From: Sporothrix humicola
Lineage: Eukaryota; Ascomycota; Sordariomycetes; Ophiostomatales; Ophiostomataceae
Reading direction: 5' to 3'
DNA length: 64,000 nucleotides
Assembly: GCA_021396245.1 (NCBI GenBank)
Contig: WNYE01000051.1
Location: 68,701 to 132,700, forward strand
Positions 18,245 through 29,728 of this stretch are shown one piece after another (position 1 is the stretch's first letter; every line of letters starts with the position of its first letter). The notes beneath the pieces were generated by a model that was given only the letters and a program-made list of their open reading frames with translations, was not told where the DNA came from and did no database searches. The translations under genes were made by a program, and so were the position numbers.

Positions 18245-21200
18245 ATGCCGCGATCGGGGCCTTCGGTGTTTGTCAACCAGACCGACGACACCATTGTCGT
18301 CACCATCAAGACCAAATCCAAGGGCCACGATGCCTCCATTCTCTGGCAGGAAGCCTACGATCAGCTGCGGTGGGAAACCCCAGACGATGCGGCCGCCTTT
18401 GAAGAGCAGGCGTGGGCGACGTTCAGTCCGTCGTCGTCGTCGGCGGCGTCCAGAGGCAACCAGGAGTTTGTCGGCCTCTCCAAGCGAAGTCTGACCGGCG
18501 GCCATGGTCTTGGCCACTCCAGCCACAAGAGCCTCGACATCACGACGGGCGCGCTGCAGCGAGCCGTCTTCCGCTGGTTCTACACTTTGGAGCACGACGA
18601 CGAGAGCACCACCAAGGCGGACGAGCTGCGCCTGCAGACGGCCCTCGGCAAGCTGCTGATGAAGAACATGTACAAGTGCGAGAGCGCGCACCTGGCCTGG
18701 ATGGCGGCAGCTCTTTGCGTGAGGGTATGTTTCTCCCTGTGACCTTGTTCTTTTGCTACGCCTGCTAACCGACAGAAATTCCTCGGAGACAACCTCACGA
18801 CGCACTGCTCGGGCCTCGCCTACATTGTCTCGCGCATCTCCTTCTACAACCAGCTGCCGCGGCGGCTGCTGTCCGACGTCAAGCAAAACAACGACACAGA
18901 CAACTCGTCCGACAACGACAGCGACCACGGCGACCAAGACGCTAGCGACGACGACGCGGTGGAGGCCAACAATGCGCTGCGCAGCTCCATTGTCGGCCTC
19001 TACAAGACGGTGCTCCTGGAGCTCATCAAGATTCTCAACAAGCCGGAGCCGTCTGTTGAGGGTGACGACGGAAACGACGGGAGCGAGGACGAGGGCGATC
19101 CCCGCGTCCACAGAGTGCCGCGCGAGGAAGAACACCCTGCCTCTGTCCGTCTCCAACACATGCTCGAGTCCATCCTGGGACAGCAGAACCGCGACAGGAA
19201 GCTCGAGGACACCATGACCGACCTGTTCCGCCTGATGATGCCGGATGCCGCCGTCGATGTCCCCAGGGACAGAGAAAGGGAGAGAGACAGAGAACGGATA
19301 CGCCCGCTCAAGAGACAGCCGACGCAGAGAGACATTACCAGCACCCACGGCGGCACCCGCGGCGGCGACGATGTCTCGAGCGTTGCCACGCGCGAGCGGA
19401 TCCGCGGACGCATCGAGCGGGCGGAACCAGTCCGCGGCGACCGCGTCGGCGACCGTGCCGGCGACCGTGCCGGCGACAACGCGTCCGTCGCGGGCAGCAA
19501 CGCCCGGAGCCGCAGTGGCAGCCGTGTTCGCAGCCGTGTTCGCAGTCGTGTCCGCAGCCGTGTCCGCAGTCGTGTCCGCAGTCTCAGCCGAAGCCTCAGT
19601 CGAAACAGGAGCGGAAGTCGCAGCCGCAGCCGCAGCAGAAGCCGGAGCCGGAGCCGGAGCAGGCTCAGATACGGATTCGCCAGAGACGACACCAGCATTG
19701 AGAGAGTCCGCCAAATGCTGGGCGGCCCGGATCTGGGCCTCAGTCCGACGCTGCCGCCGACGCCCAATCTGCCGCACTACCGCACACCCGGCCAGCCAGA
19801 CTTGCTCAAAGACCTCAGCAACTGGGCCAAGAAGCAGGACGGCTACAAAAAGTGGTACGAGGCGCGCCGTGCCCGCCTGGCCCTGGTCGAGGACGAGACG
19901 GCCGCAGACGCAGACGCAGATGCAGACGGAAACGGAGATGCAAACGCAAACGGAAACGACTCGGACGGGACGCCTGCACCTTTGCCTCCGCGGGTCGAGG
20001 ACCCTCATCCCGAGGACCGCATCCTCTGGGTCAGCGGCCACGATAGCGCCAGCACCACAATGGTCCTGAACGCACTGGCTACGGATGAGTGGGAAAGTGG
20101 CAAGAGCGAGTACGACAGAGTCGTCAAGGCCGACAAAGACGGCAAGGACGACAAGGACGACAAGGACGACAAAGATGGCAAAGACGACAAAGATGACAAA
20201 GATGGCGAGGGCGACAAAGATGGCAAAGACGAAAAGGATGGCAAAGACGAAGAGAAAGAAGACAACGCCGGAGAGACAAAAGACAACGACGACAAAGACG
20301 CGCATAAGCCGCTGCCCACGCATGTTGTGGCATTCTCCTTCTACGAGTGGGAAACGACCACCGACGACCCCTCTGTCACGTCTGTTGTCCGAGACATCTT
20401 GCTGGTCCTGCTCAAAGCGCAGCCCCTGATGGTCCGCCACTTGCGCAACGCGACCGAAATGTCGAGGAGAGACTCGCTGCTCGGCACCAGCTCGAACGCG
20501 CTCTATGCCGCGCTGGGCACCTCGAACGAGTTTTACTCGCTCTGGGCGCTCTTGTGCGCCATTGTGCGCGACCCGGACTTTATGCGGACGTGTGTCTTTG
20601 TCGACCATGTAGAGGTGCCGTATGTTGGTGATGTTGGTTTTGAGGGAGATGTTGCCGCTTCTGGAAAGAGCGACGGCGTCGTGCCCCACAAATCCGGTAC
20701 GGGCGGGCCGACCCGCGCCGCGCCGAAACGGCAATGGACAACACGCGACCTGCACCTGCTGATGCACACCACGTGCCGCATCTCGGACAAGATTGCGTGG
20801 GTTGCCGTCGCCCCCAAACATTTGCCTTTGTCGCCTCAATCTCAACCCCAGACATGCCGGCTGGACCTGAAAGCCGCCGATGCCGGCCTCGACGCCATCA
20901 TGCACCGCTACACGCACGCCTTGCTGAGAGAAAAGCTGCCCTCCAGCTTCCCCACGCATGTCTTTGAGGAGATTGAAAACGAGACCGTGAAGCAGTCCGG
21001 CAGCAACATGACGCGGATCCACATCACGGCGCACCTGCTTTCTTCGGTGCGCCTGCCCTGGAATGCCGGGCACATGCTCAAAGATTTGTCCAACGACAAC
21101 GTCGACCACGGAGACTTGAAGCACGTTCTGCAATTTTTCGTCAAGGACTCGTACTACGAAGAGGACTGCCGATTCCTGCAGTCGCTGCTGTCCGTGGCGC

Positions 21201-24200
21201 AGATGGCTTTTATCCCTCTGCCGCTGAACGAGTTGTGCGCGCTCGCCGACATCCCGGCCAACGTGGACGCCAAGCTGCTCATCAAGGCGCTCGGCTTCCC
21301 GCTGATCCAGGTCAACGAGTACAAGGACAATCTGGATCGGCCGCTTGTGCTGACGGCCATCCCCAACCCGGCGGTGATGGCTGCCGGGCGGGAGATGCTG
21401 CTTCTCGGTGACAAGGACAAGGACGGCAAGGGCAAGAGGACACCGTCGGAGCTGCACGCCGACATGGCCTGCCGCCACCTGCGCTACCTGGCCAAGCACT
21501 TTGTTGGCCACGCGCCGGGAGAAGACACGCCGGTGCTGATCTACATGCACTTTGCCTGGCTGCGGCACCTCGACTATGTCGATCTGGACGTGGCCAACAG
21601 CTACAGCGAGCTGGAGGACGTGCTGGACGGGTTCATCTCGTCGCACGAGGGCGCGTGGATCGGCCACCTCGAGGCGGTCAACGGCCTCGAGCCTGCGCGC
21701 CGGCTGCTGCAGGACCTGCTGCCGTCGACCGACACGCGGGCCGGCGCGCCCGAGCTGTCTCCAATCCAGCACATGCTGCGGCAGCTATACACGACGGTCG
21801 TGCGTCTCGGCCTGATCAACCTGCCGCTGGCCGACGTCACCCGCTTCCAGAAGATGCTAGGTTACGGCAATGTCGGCGCAAGTGCCAGCCCGGAGAAAAC
21901 AGACGACACGCCCCTGCCTGTCGCCCCCTTGCGGGACGTGCCGGTCCTCGGGGTCGAGACGCTCTACGACCAGGACATGGCCGAGTCGGCGGCGTCGATT
22001 GGCGTGCTGACCGGCCACAGCGACTGGGTCCGCGACGCCAACTGGGCCTTTGACGACCGCCTGATCGTCTCGATCTCCGACGACGGCACGCTGTGCTGCT
22101 GGGACCGGGCGTCGCTCACGCTGCAGCACAGCGTCCAGACCTTCATGGGCGAGTACCCCGTGTCCCAGGGCGTCTCGCGCAACGGCTCCAACATTTTGGT
22201 TGCCATGAATACGCAAGAAATTCAGGAGTACGACCTGACGACGGGCCAACGGACGATGATGGTGCCGTTTTCTGTCGTCGAGAACGAGTTTCACCGCAGA
22301 GAGAAGCTCAAGAACGGCGAGACGACTGCTGACAAGGACGGGGAGAAGCCTGCCGACAAGGACGGCGATAAGGACGACAAGGCTGATGCCAACAAGGTTG
22401 ACGCTGACGAGGACGACAAGGACGCCGACGACAAGGACGCCGACGGTGCTGATGCCGACGCCGACGCCACTGTGGACGACATTCCCACCGCGTCTTTCCC
22501 TACCTTTTCAAACATTGACTTTGACCGCAGCGGCACCTTTGTGACGGTGAGCTGTGGCGAAATTTACGTCGAAGGGTACGAGGTGGTTATGTCGGTGCCT
22601 GGTCTTGCCATTCAAGACATTCGCCGCGAAAGCGTTGCCAACCGTGTCTTGCCAGAATATCTGGCTGAATACTTGAAAGATGTGCCCCCCGAAGCGCAGC
22701 CGCTGGTTAGAGAAACGGAGAATGAAGACGAAAAGTACGGAACTGTGGCTGTCGCCAACGACTTGGGTCTGGCGGCCATTGTGCGCACGGACGGCGACCT
22801 GGACATTTACGACATCCGCAACAACACGACCAAGCTGCAGCAGCGGCAGCGCCATCCGTTCAACACGTACAAGGAGGTGTTTTACAGCCAGACGTGGCGC
22901 ACGATCACGGCGCGCGACATTGACGAAATTGGCGTGCTGCACTTTGTCTACGAGCTGGGCGAGGACCTGAAAGAAGGCAAAGAAGGCAAAGAAGGCAAAG
23001 AAGACGGGCCGCACGCTGTCGTTCGGCCTTTCATGCATCGCAACATGGGCAAGACGCTGTCGACGGCGTTTAGCCAGAGCCACAAGGAGATTGTGCTGTC
23101 GACGTCGATGAACACCGTCAAGGTGCAGAAGCTCATCACCGCCGAGCCGGAGATGTACACCGGAGAGGCGGAGACGGAGAAGACCAGCGGCGTCAGCAAC
23201 GACCGGCGCATCCCGTTCACGCTGGTCGTGCTGTCGCACCACGGCAAGTGGCTCGCCACGGCCGTCGAGGGCGGCCAGGTGCGCCTCCACAAAGATTTCC
23301 AGGGGCTGCCGGCGGTCGGCGCCGAAACCATCATGGCCGCCGCGGACCCGCCGTTCCTGCAGTCGACCCGCGTGGGCACCGAGGTTAACTGCATCGTCTT
23401 TTCCGACGACGACACGCTGATGCTGGCGGCCTACGACTCGAACGAGGTGTATGTCTGGGAGACGGCGACCGGCAAGCGCGTGGCCGTCTTGGGCGCGCAC
23501 CTCGGCTGGGTGCGGTGCGCGGCGTTTTCGCCGCAAAACGACAAGATCGCGACGATGTCGCACGAAGTCCTGCGCGTGTGGGACCTGGCGGCGTGCCGAG
23601 CGCTGTACGACGAGCTGGGCGGGGACACGGACGCGTATTTCAAGACGATGGCGGACGAGATTGAGGCGAAGCGGGTGGCCGAAGAGGCCAAGCGGGAGGC
23701 CGAGGAGGCCGCCCGGGACGCCGCCATTACAGCGGAGAATGAGAAGAGGGACGACGACGAAAAGACAGACGCCGGCAAGGTGGACGACAAAGAGGACAAG
23801 GCAGAGGAGACGGAACACAAGAAGGAAGAGGAGACGGACACGAAAGAAGAGGACATGGAGGAAAAGAAGGAGGAGGAAAAGAAGGAGGAGGAAAAGAAGG
23901 ACGACGAGGACAAGGAGAAAGACAAAAAGCGCATCTTTGTGGCTCTCAACTACAGCGATTCGGACGCAAGCGGCACGCTGGCCTTCTCGCCCGACGGCCG
24001 GTTTTTGGTCGCCGCGGGCTATGCCGGCTTTGTCTGGGACATGTCGCCAGCGCCCGGTGCTGAGTCCGAGGGCGTGCTGCCCGTTGGGCCGGAGGCACTG
24101 GAGCCATGCACCATTCTGCTCAACAAGATTGTGCCGGAAGCCCCCAAGCCGGAGCAGGATGGCGCTGAGGCCGAGGCCGGCGCATCGGGCGAAAAGAAGG

Positions 24201-25519
24201 ACGAGGATGCCACAAGTGTCGTTGAAGGGAAGAAGGATGGTGATGACGACGATGACGATGACGACGACGACGACGACGACAATGCCGAGAAGAAGAAGAA
24301 GGAGGAGAAGGAGGAAAAGGACAGCGAGAGTAAAGACGACGTGGACACACCCGACAAGTCTGACGAGGACAAGCCTGACGACGACAAGTCTGACGACGAC
24401 AAGTCCGATGACGGCAAGTCCGTCAAATCTGCCAAGTCTGTCAAGTCCGACGACAACGACGACAATGACGACACGCGGTCTTCGGGCAGCGGCAGCGACA
24501 ACCGGACCAACTACAATGCCGACAACGACAACGGCAGCTTTTTCGGCGACAACTCGAGCACGCGCTGCGACAACTTTGTCTTTGCGCCCGACAGCCAGAC
24601 TCTGTTTGCCATCGGCAACAACAACAATGTGTTTATGTGGAAGCTGAAGACGCCGGAAGAGCTGGCAAAGGCGGAGCCGGAGGAGCCGGAGCCGGCCGAG
24701 GACAAGAACGACGACAAGAATGACGACAACAACAAGAACGACGACAAGAACGACGACGCCGTGAAACGCTCGCCGTGGAACCCGCAGGGCGTCCTGGTGG
24801 CGCACGAGTTTGAGCCCCCCGGGCTGAACCGCTCCTGGCTCTACACGCCGCGCCATCTGTCGGTGACGGGCACCGAGGGCTCCTACTTGCTCCACACGGA
24901 AAGCGGCGTCTGGGCGCTGCCGTCGACGCCCGCGCCGCGTCTGCCGCCTCCAGGGCAAGGGCAGATGCCCATGCCCGAGGACGGCAGCGAGCCTCCCAAA
25001 ATCACCGTCGTCAAACAAGCGCCCGGCCACCCGTGCCGCATTGTCGGCGTCAGCAACGGCGTCAGCAACCACTGCGCCATTGTGTGGCGCGGCGAGGTCG
25101 TCGCGCAGATCCCCAGCCTGTTTGCGCCGTACACGCCGTACTACTTTTTGAGCCTGACGTGCGTGATCCGCACCGACGAGGCGGACAGCAATGCGGCGAC
25201 GGTCGTCATCGGGACAGAACGGGGGCGGCTGTTTGTGTACCGCTTCAAGGGCAGAGAGGGCTACGAAGAGGAGAAGGAGAAGTGGGAAGAGGAGAAGGAG
25301 AGGAAGGAAGGGGAGGCAGAGGCAGAGAAAGCAGAGGAGAAAACCAAGGACGAGGACGAGACAAAGGAGGAGGAACCAGAGAGTGAGCCAGCGAAAGAGG
25401 AAGGGGATGATGATGAGGACGACGACGATGACGACGATGAAGAAGGCTCAGGCGAGAGATTCTCAAAGGTCAACTTGCAAGAGTCTGACGACGATGACAG
25501 CGACAGTGAAGGCTGGTAG
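18245..25519 (+). CDS. NLR-like receptor: NACHT_N-like, degenerate NACHT, WD40-like region
   Basis: Two exons, 18245-18724 and 18776-25519 (51-bp intron, GTATGT, GCTAAC branch, ACAG; phase 0), encode 2407 residues. Residues about 140-240 resemble the NACHT_N region (HCSGLAYIVSRISFYNQL, then SSIVGLYKTVLLELIKI). An Arg-Ser repeat tract covers about 401-462. The NACHT core starts near residue 520; the P-loop at 576-589 reads ILWVSGHDSASTTM, lacking the canonical GxxGxGK[ST] lysine. The Walker B-like strand is CVFVDHVE (Asp770). A winged-helix/ARC-like part follows, then WD40-like blades (GHSDWVRDANW near 1240, YVWETATGKRVAVLGAH near 1715, RVWDL near 1760, FVFAPDSQTLF near 2095). Long Lys/Asp/Glu-rich inserts separate the blades, and the C-terminus is acidic. 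No signal peptide, so cytosolic. Such receptors oligomerise on ligand binding and trigger incompatibility or defence; the ligand is unknown. Confidence 0.85.
19498..19680 (+). repeat. in-frame Arg-Ser repeat tract
   Basis: Hexanucleotide-like repeats encode alternating Arg-Ser/Arg-Val (about residues 401-462 of the NLR-like protein). The repeat keeps the reading frame and is arginine- and serine-rich like the RS domains of splicing factors. Confidence 0.85.
20119..20300 (+). repeat. in-frame Lys-Asp-Asp repeat tract
   Basis: An imperfect GACAAG/GACGAC repeat encodes about 60 residues of KDDKDG-type low complexity, inserted after the P-loop-like motif and before the FSFYEWE strand of the NACHT domain. 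Confidence 0.8.
24239..24281 (+). repeat. GAC/GAT tract encoding poly-Asp
   Basis: An almost pure run of GAY codons gives about 14 consecutive aspartates in a charged insert of the NLR-like protein. Such tracts are prone to length variation. Confidence 0.85.
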
Positions 25520-26057
25520 GAGATGAGAAATGGAGAGGACAGCATATAGATTGTTTCTAGTTACTTTAGTTATTGGAGTTCACCGAGCTTGATCCGGCTT
25601 GTATTCATTTTATTTGTCTACTTTCAATCATGAATTATTGTATAGTATTGTGTGAGCACTGAGAAATGATAGCAAATAGTTGACCTTGAGTTCCATGTGT
25701 TTTCCAACCGAACAAAACGAACGAGACAAAGGCATCCAATCTCGACGTAATGTTTTTGCGCATGATCTATCCGTGGTTCTGTTACATCCCTTCTGTGTCA
25801 TTGGGACTTTTACCGATCAACAACAAGGCCATCCCGTGATGAATTGCAGCCTTCTATGTCGATCCTGAATATCCCTAATCGTCGAATCATTCATTGATGA
25901 GCATTCAAACCGAGCTCACCGAACACCGAAGCCACCGAACACCGAGAAGAGTGCGGTCGGGGGCTGTCGACAGATATATATACTTGGGCACGTCTGTCGG
26001 GAGGGAATGGCTCGACACAAAACCACAACCCGATACAATCTGAACAAGACGACCATC

Positions 26058-26088
26058 ATTCGGATAAAGGCCGCCCAGCATCCGAAAT
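26058..26088. promoter_or_regulatory. distal inverted-pair motif upstream of the P450
   Basis: ATTCGGAT (26058-26065) is followed after 14 bp by ATCCGAAAT (26080-26088), its inverted form. The 12-mer GCATCCGAAATC (26078-26089) recurs exactly at 26453. The arrangement suggests a dimeric regulator site, about 540 bp before the start codon. Confidence 0.45.
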
Positions 26089-26414
26089 CCTTTTTCCATT
26101 TGGCAGACGGTAGCCGAAACAGATGTGGGGATAGGGCTGGAGGAGGGGGAACGGGAAATTCCCACGATTTGTTGATTTTAGGGGAAACCAGCCAATCGCC
26201 GTTGACCTAAACATCACGACCAAGGCGGCTTTCCCCAGATCGGTCCAGACTGCCCCACAACTACCCCAGATATCCAGAGACGCTCCCCAGATCTTTGTGT
26301 AGATCTCCGCAACGCCGAACCCCAGGCCACGTACGACGAGATCCGTATTTCCAGCTGCCATTGTCTCAAAAAGCATCCAAGCCTTTTGGGAGAAGGAGAA
26401 CACCGCTTCCCCTC

Positions 26415-26463
26415 ATTCGGATGGCGTCTCTTGGGAGGAGCTACCCAAGCTAGCATCCGAAAT
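26415..26463. promoter_or_regulatory. proximal inverted-pair motif upstream of the P450
   Basis: Second occurrence of the pair: ATTCGGAT (26415-26422) and ATCCGAAAT (26455-26463), same order and orientation as the distal pair but with a wider spacing. It lies about 165-215 bp before the P450 start. Confidence 0.45.
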
Positions 26464-26546
26464 CATGGAGTTGGAACAAGACAGAAGAAAGATAGCCACC
26501 GGGTTGTTTTCAGAGAGCTTGTAGCTCGAGATGTCCAATAGCGTTT

Positions 26547-26553
26547 TATATAA
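26547..26553 (+). promoter_or_regulatory. TATA box of the P450 gene
   Basis: TATATAA sits 75 bp before the P450 start codon, a usual distance for a fungal gene with a short leader. Confidence 0.6.
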
Positions 26554-26627
26554 ACCAAGATGGCTGTTGCATCGACTTTCGCCAGATAGTTCTATCCTGC
26601 TCGTCACCATCACCTATCGAAATCATC

Positions 26628-28279
26628 ATGTCAACACTCAACATTCTGATCAAACAGCTGCAGCTGGCGGCGGCCCAGCCGCTTTTCGTTGTTGGGTCTG
26701 TCATTGGTGTCGTCGCCTTTTGGTACATTTACTCGTACTTTACATCGCCCCTTCGACAGTATCCCGGGCCCTTCTGGGCGGGTGAGTCAAAACCTGACGT
26801 GCACAGAATTTTGAACGCACACACGCATCATACTGACACTGCTACGCACACTTAGGCTGGACCAACCTTTGGCGACTCTACCATGCCAACTCGGGCAAAT
26901 ACCAATGGACCATCGAGGCGCTGCACAACAAGTACGGCCCCGTCGTGCGCATCGGCCCCAATTTGCTGGATCTCGACTACCCCGAGATGATCAAGACAGT
27001 CTACGGCACGGACGGCAAATGGCGCAAGACCGAGTTCTACCACAACAGCAGCGCGTACATTGACGGCAAGCTGACGTACCACCTGTTCAGCACGACGGAC
27101 CAGGCGGCGCACGCGCGCATGAAGCGGCCGATTGTCAAGTACTACTCGATGAGCAGCGTGCTGGCCATGGAGCCGGCGGTGAACAGCGTGCTGGGCGACT
27201 TGTGTACTCACTTGGAAACACGGTTCATGGACAAGGGGGGTGCCCCGTCCACCGACTGTGACTTAGGACGGTGGATTGCTTATTATACCTGGGACTTTAT
27301 CTCGGCCGCCACCTTTTCTAAACGCTTCGGCTACATGGAGGCGGGCCGCGATTTCGACGGCACGATCCACATTGCCGACCAGGTCACCGACTACATGGCG
27401 GCCGTCGGCCAGATGCCGTGGCTGGACTTTGTGTTTGACAAGAACCCGATCCGGCGCATCGGCCCGCCCAACCTGCAAAACGTCACGCGCATCTCGTACG
27501 AAAACATGGTCAAGCGCATGGCCGAGGGCGACGAAAAGGCGGACGCGAAGACGGCCGAACAGAAAGACTTTTTGGACCACTTTCTGGACGCCAAGCGCAA
27601 GGTGCCCGACGTCGTCGACACCAACGTCGTCATGGGCTACTTGCAGGTCAACATGCTCGCCGGCGCCGACACCACCGCCATTACCCTGCGCGCCATTTTC
27701 AACTATCTCCTCGACAACCCGCACACGCTCAAACGACTCGAAGAGGAGGTCCTCTCGGCCGACCTCCCCCTGACCAACGGCGTCGTCTCGTTTGCCGCCG
27801 CCCGCGCCCTGCCCTACCTCGACGGCGTCGTCCGCGAGGCCATGCGCATGCACCCGGGCGTCGGTTTGTTGTTGGAGAGATACGTGCCCGCCGACGGCGC
27901 CAGCCTCCCCGACGGCCGCTTCCTGCCGCCCGGCACCGGCGTCGGCCTCAACCCGTACGTCATTGGCCGCAACAAGACGGTCTGGGGCCCCGACGCCGCC
28001 GAGTTCCGCCCGGAGCGCTGGCTGCAGCGTGAGACAGAAACAGACGACGCCTTCCAGCAGCGTTTGAGATTGATGAACGCCTCCGACCTCACCTTTGGCG
28101 GCGGCTCGCGCATCTGCATCGGCCGCCACGTCGCCATGCTCGAGACCTACAAGGTCGTGGCCACGCTGGTCAAGCGATACCGCATCTTGCCGTCCGCGGT
28201 GCCCAAGAAATTCGAGATTGTGTCGACCTGGTTCCCGCGGCAGTCGGGCCTGACCTGTCGGCTGGAGAAGAGGAAGTAG
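26628..28279 (+). CDS. cytochrome P450 monooxygenase
   Basis: Two exons, 26628-26781 and 26856-28279, encode 525 residues; the 74-bp intron (GTGAGT to TTAG) splits a Gly codon in PFWAGWTNLW. Residues 15-40 form the membrane anchor for the endoplasmic reticulum, followed by the proline hinge RQYPGPFW. The I-helix motif AGADTT, the ExxR pair in REAMRMHP, FRPERW and the haem loop FGGGSRICIG with Cys472 as the iron ligand are all intact, so the enzyme should be active. The overall pattern is that of fungal pisatin-demethylase/benzoate-hydroxylase-like P450s. The substrate is not predictable; no polyketide or peptide synthase is in the window. Paired motifs upstream suggest induction by a specific regulator. 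Confidence 0.93.
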
Positions 28280-28355
28280 GGTGGTGGGAAAGTAGGATTT
28301 TATGTATGTATGCATGTGTATTAAATTAAGTCGCATCTATCGATCCATCGATCCA

Positions 28356-29728
28356 CTACAACTCTTCGTGTTTATGCTTATTCAGGCGGTACTCTTCCTC
28401 TTCCAGCCGTTCCCGCCTGTCGAAATCGTCACAGTATGTCTTGTTAAAGATGATGGACCGCCAGTAGGCTGCACCTCGGGCGGCTGCAAACGTTGGGTCC
28501 TCGGGGACGACCACGTCAATCGTCCAGTCTTTCAGGGATCGCCTGTCGTTGTCTCTGGCCAGCCTGTACTTGGTGTTGGTCTTGTAAACCGTGTCAGCCA
28601 CATCCCGCAAGACCTGAAGGAACTCGGGCGTGTTGGCAGCCTCCCCAAAGGCCAGGATTTCAAAGGGCCGGCTCAGATACTCGCTGTAAATATAGTTTGT
28701 GAGCTGTCTTTTGAGATACTCTCGTAGAGCCCCCCAAAATTCACTTGGTGAACTCCACTGGTCAATCTTGTCCAGTCCGTATTTGTTGTCGATGACACCT
28801 TTCAAGTCTCCGTAGACGGGATGATAAAAACATCTGGTGTACTGGAAGGCCGTGTAGACAGACTCGTTGGTGAAGCTGACCGTGAAGAGTGTGCGAGGCT
28901 CGTAGTCGTCCTTGCCCCATGAAAACGATTGGTGGCCGTTGCAGTCTCGGTCGACACACAGAGAACGTCCAGTATCGACAAACACGGCGTTTGTATCCAC
29001 GAGATACAAGGGGTCGTCGCTCATGTAGGTCACTGGACTGACGTTGGCCATCTCCAAACCGTCGTAAACCACACAGCCGCGCGTCCAGTCCTTGTACCAT
29101 GTGTGAATGTATGGGGCAGACACCTGGGCTACCGAAATTGCCCTCTCCCACCGCTCCCCGTTTGCCTTGTTGAACCGGGAAAGCACGACTTCCGACTCTT
29201 CTTTAAGGTCGTGAAACATTTTGCCGACATGGGCCTTTTCGTACCTCAGGTCCAGCCCAAGGTAACTCATCACCATGCTCCAGAACCAGCTGTGCGTTCT
29301 TTCCGGTTCTGGAGCATCTCCATTGGAGTACCGTGTGATCAGAAATTCCATCAACTTTATGTAGTCAGGACTCCCTGGGACCTTGGCCAGATGTATCACA
29401 GTTCCATTTTGAAGCCGAGCGACGGATGTTCTGGGGGGTTAGCTGTATACTTTGACAGGCATATTTCGAAAATATTTGGAACTTCCTGAGATACATACCC
29501 ATATGATTGCCCCAGGTTGAAGCCAAAGGCGAGAAGCTCTTTTCCGTCTGTACCTAGGGCCACGGATGTGTTACATCTGTTTACACATTCCTGGACGCAG
29601 GTTTGGTCGATTTGGCCCTGTGTTGGAGCAGAGAATAGGCATATTGTGAAGAAGAGAAGAGAAATGACGGAAATGGAGGTACGGCGTCGATGCGAATTGA
29701 CGCTTTGTCGGTGGTAACTTCTGGCCAT
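28356..29728 (-). CDS. secreted Hsp70-like (actin-fold) protein, degenerate
   Basis: Two exons on the minus strand, 29728-29499 and 29430-28356, encode 434 residues. The 68-bp intron (GTATGT to CCAG) splits a Gly codon; splicing gives GFNLGQSYGTSVARLQNGTV, an Hsp70 phosphate-1-like loop and first hairpin. The N-terminus is basic and then hydrophobic (SVISLLFFTICLFSAPTQG), a likely signal peptide or anchor, followed by a Cys-rich segment (CVQECVNRC). Near the end, FEILAFGEAANTPEFLQVL matches the adenosine-motif position and FAAARGAAYW matches the Hsp70 signature around the last ATPase helix. There is no peptide-binding domain, and the usual DxGT loop is changed to NLGQ. The protein should enter the secretory pathway; ATP binding is uncertain. 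Its 3' end faces the P450 3' end, 76 bp away. Confidence 0.7.

Larger units (their letters stand above)
25520..26627. other. 3' end of the NLR-like gene and promoter of the P450 gene
   Basis: A 1.1-kb stretch with no supported gene. The first 200 bp are AT-rich and should include the NLR 3' end. The rest contains two copies of a paired inverted motif (ATTCGGAT with ATCCGAAAT) and a TATA box before the P450. Confidence 0.55.

Noticed and set aside
18095..21772. 1225-codon open frame antisense to the NLR-like gene
   Set aside because: It arises from the strong GC-ending codon bias and repeats of the sense gene; its product is a Val/Gln/Arg-rich shadow without domains.
22508..25072. 854-codon antisense frame in the same gene
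   Set aside because: Same cause; it mirrors the low-complexity sense codons and has runs of Leu/Val typical of reversed Lys/Asp/Glu codons.
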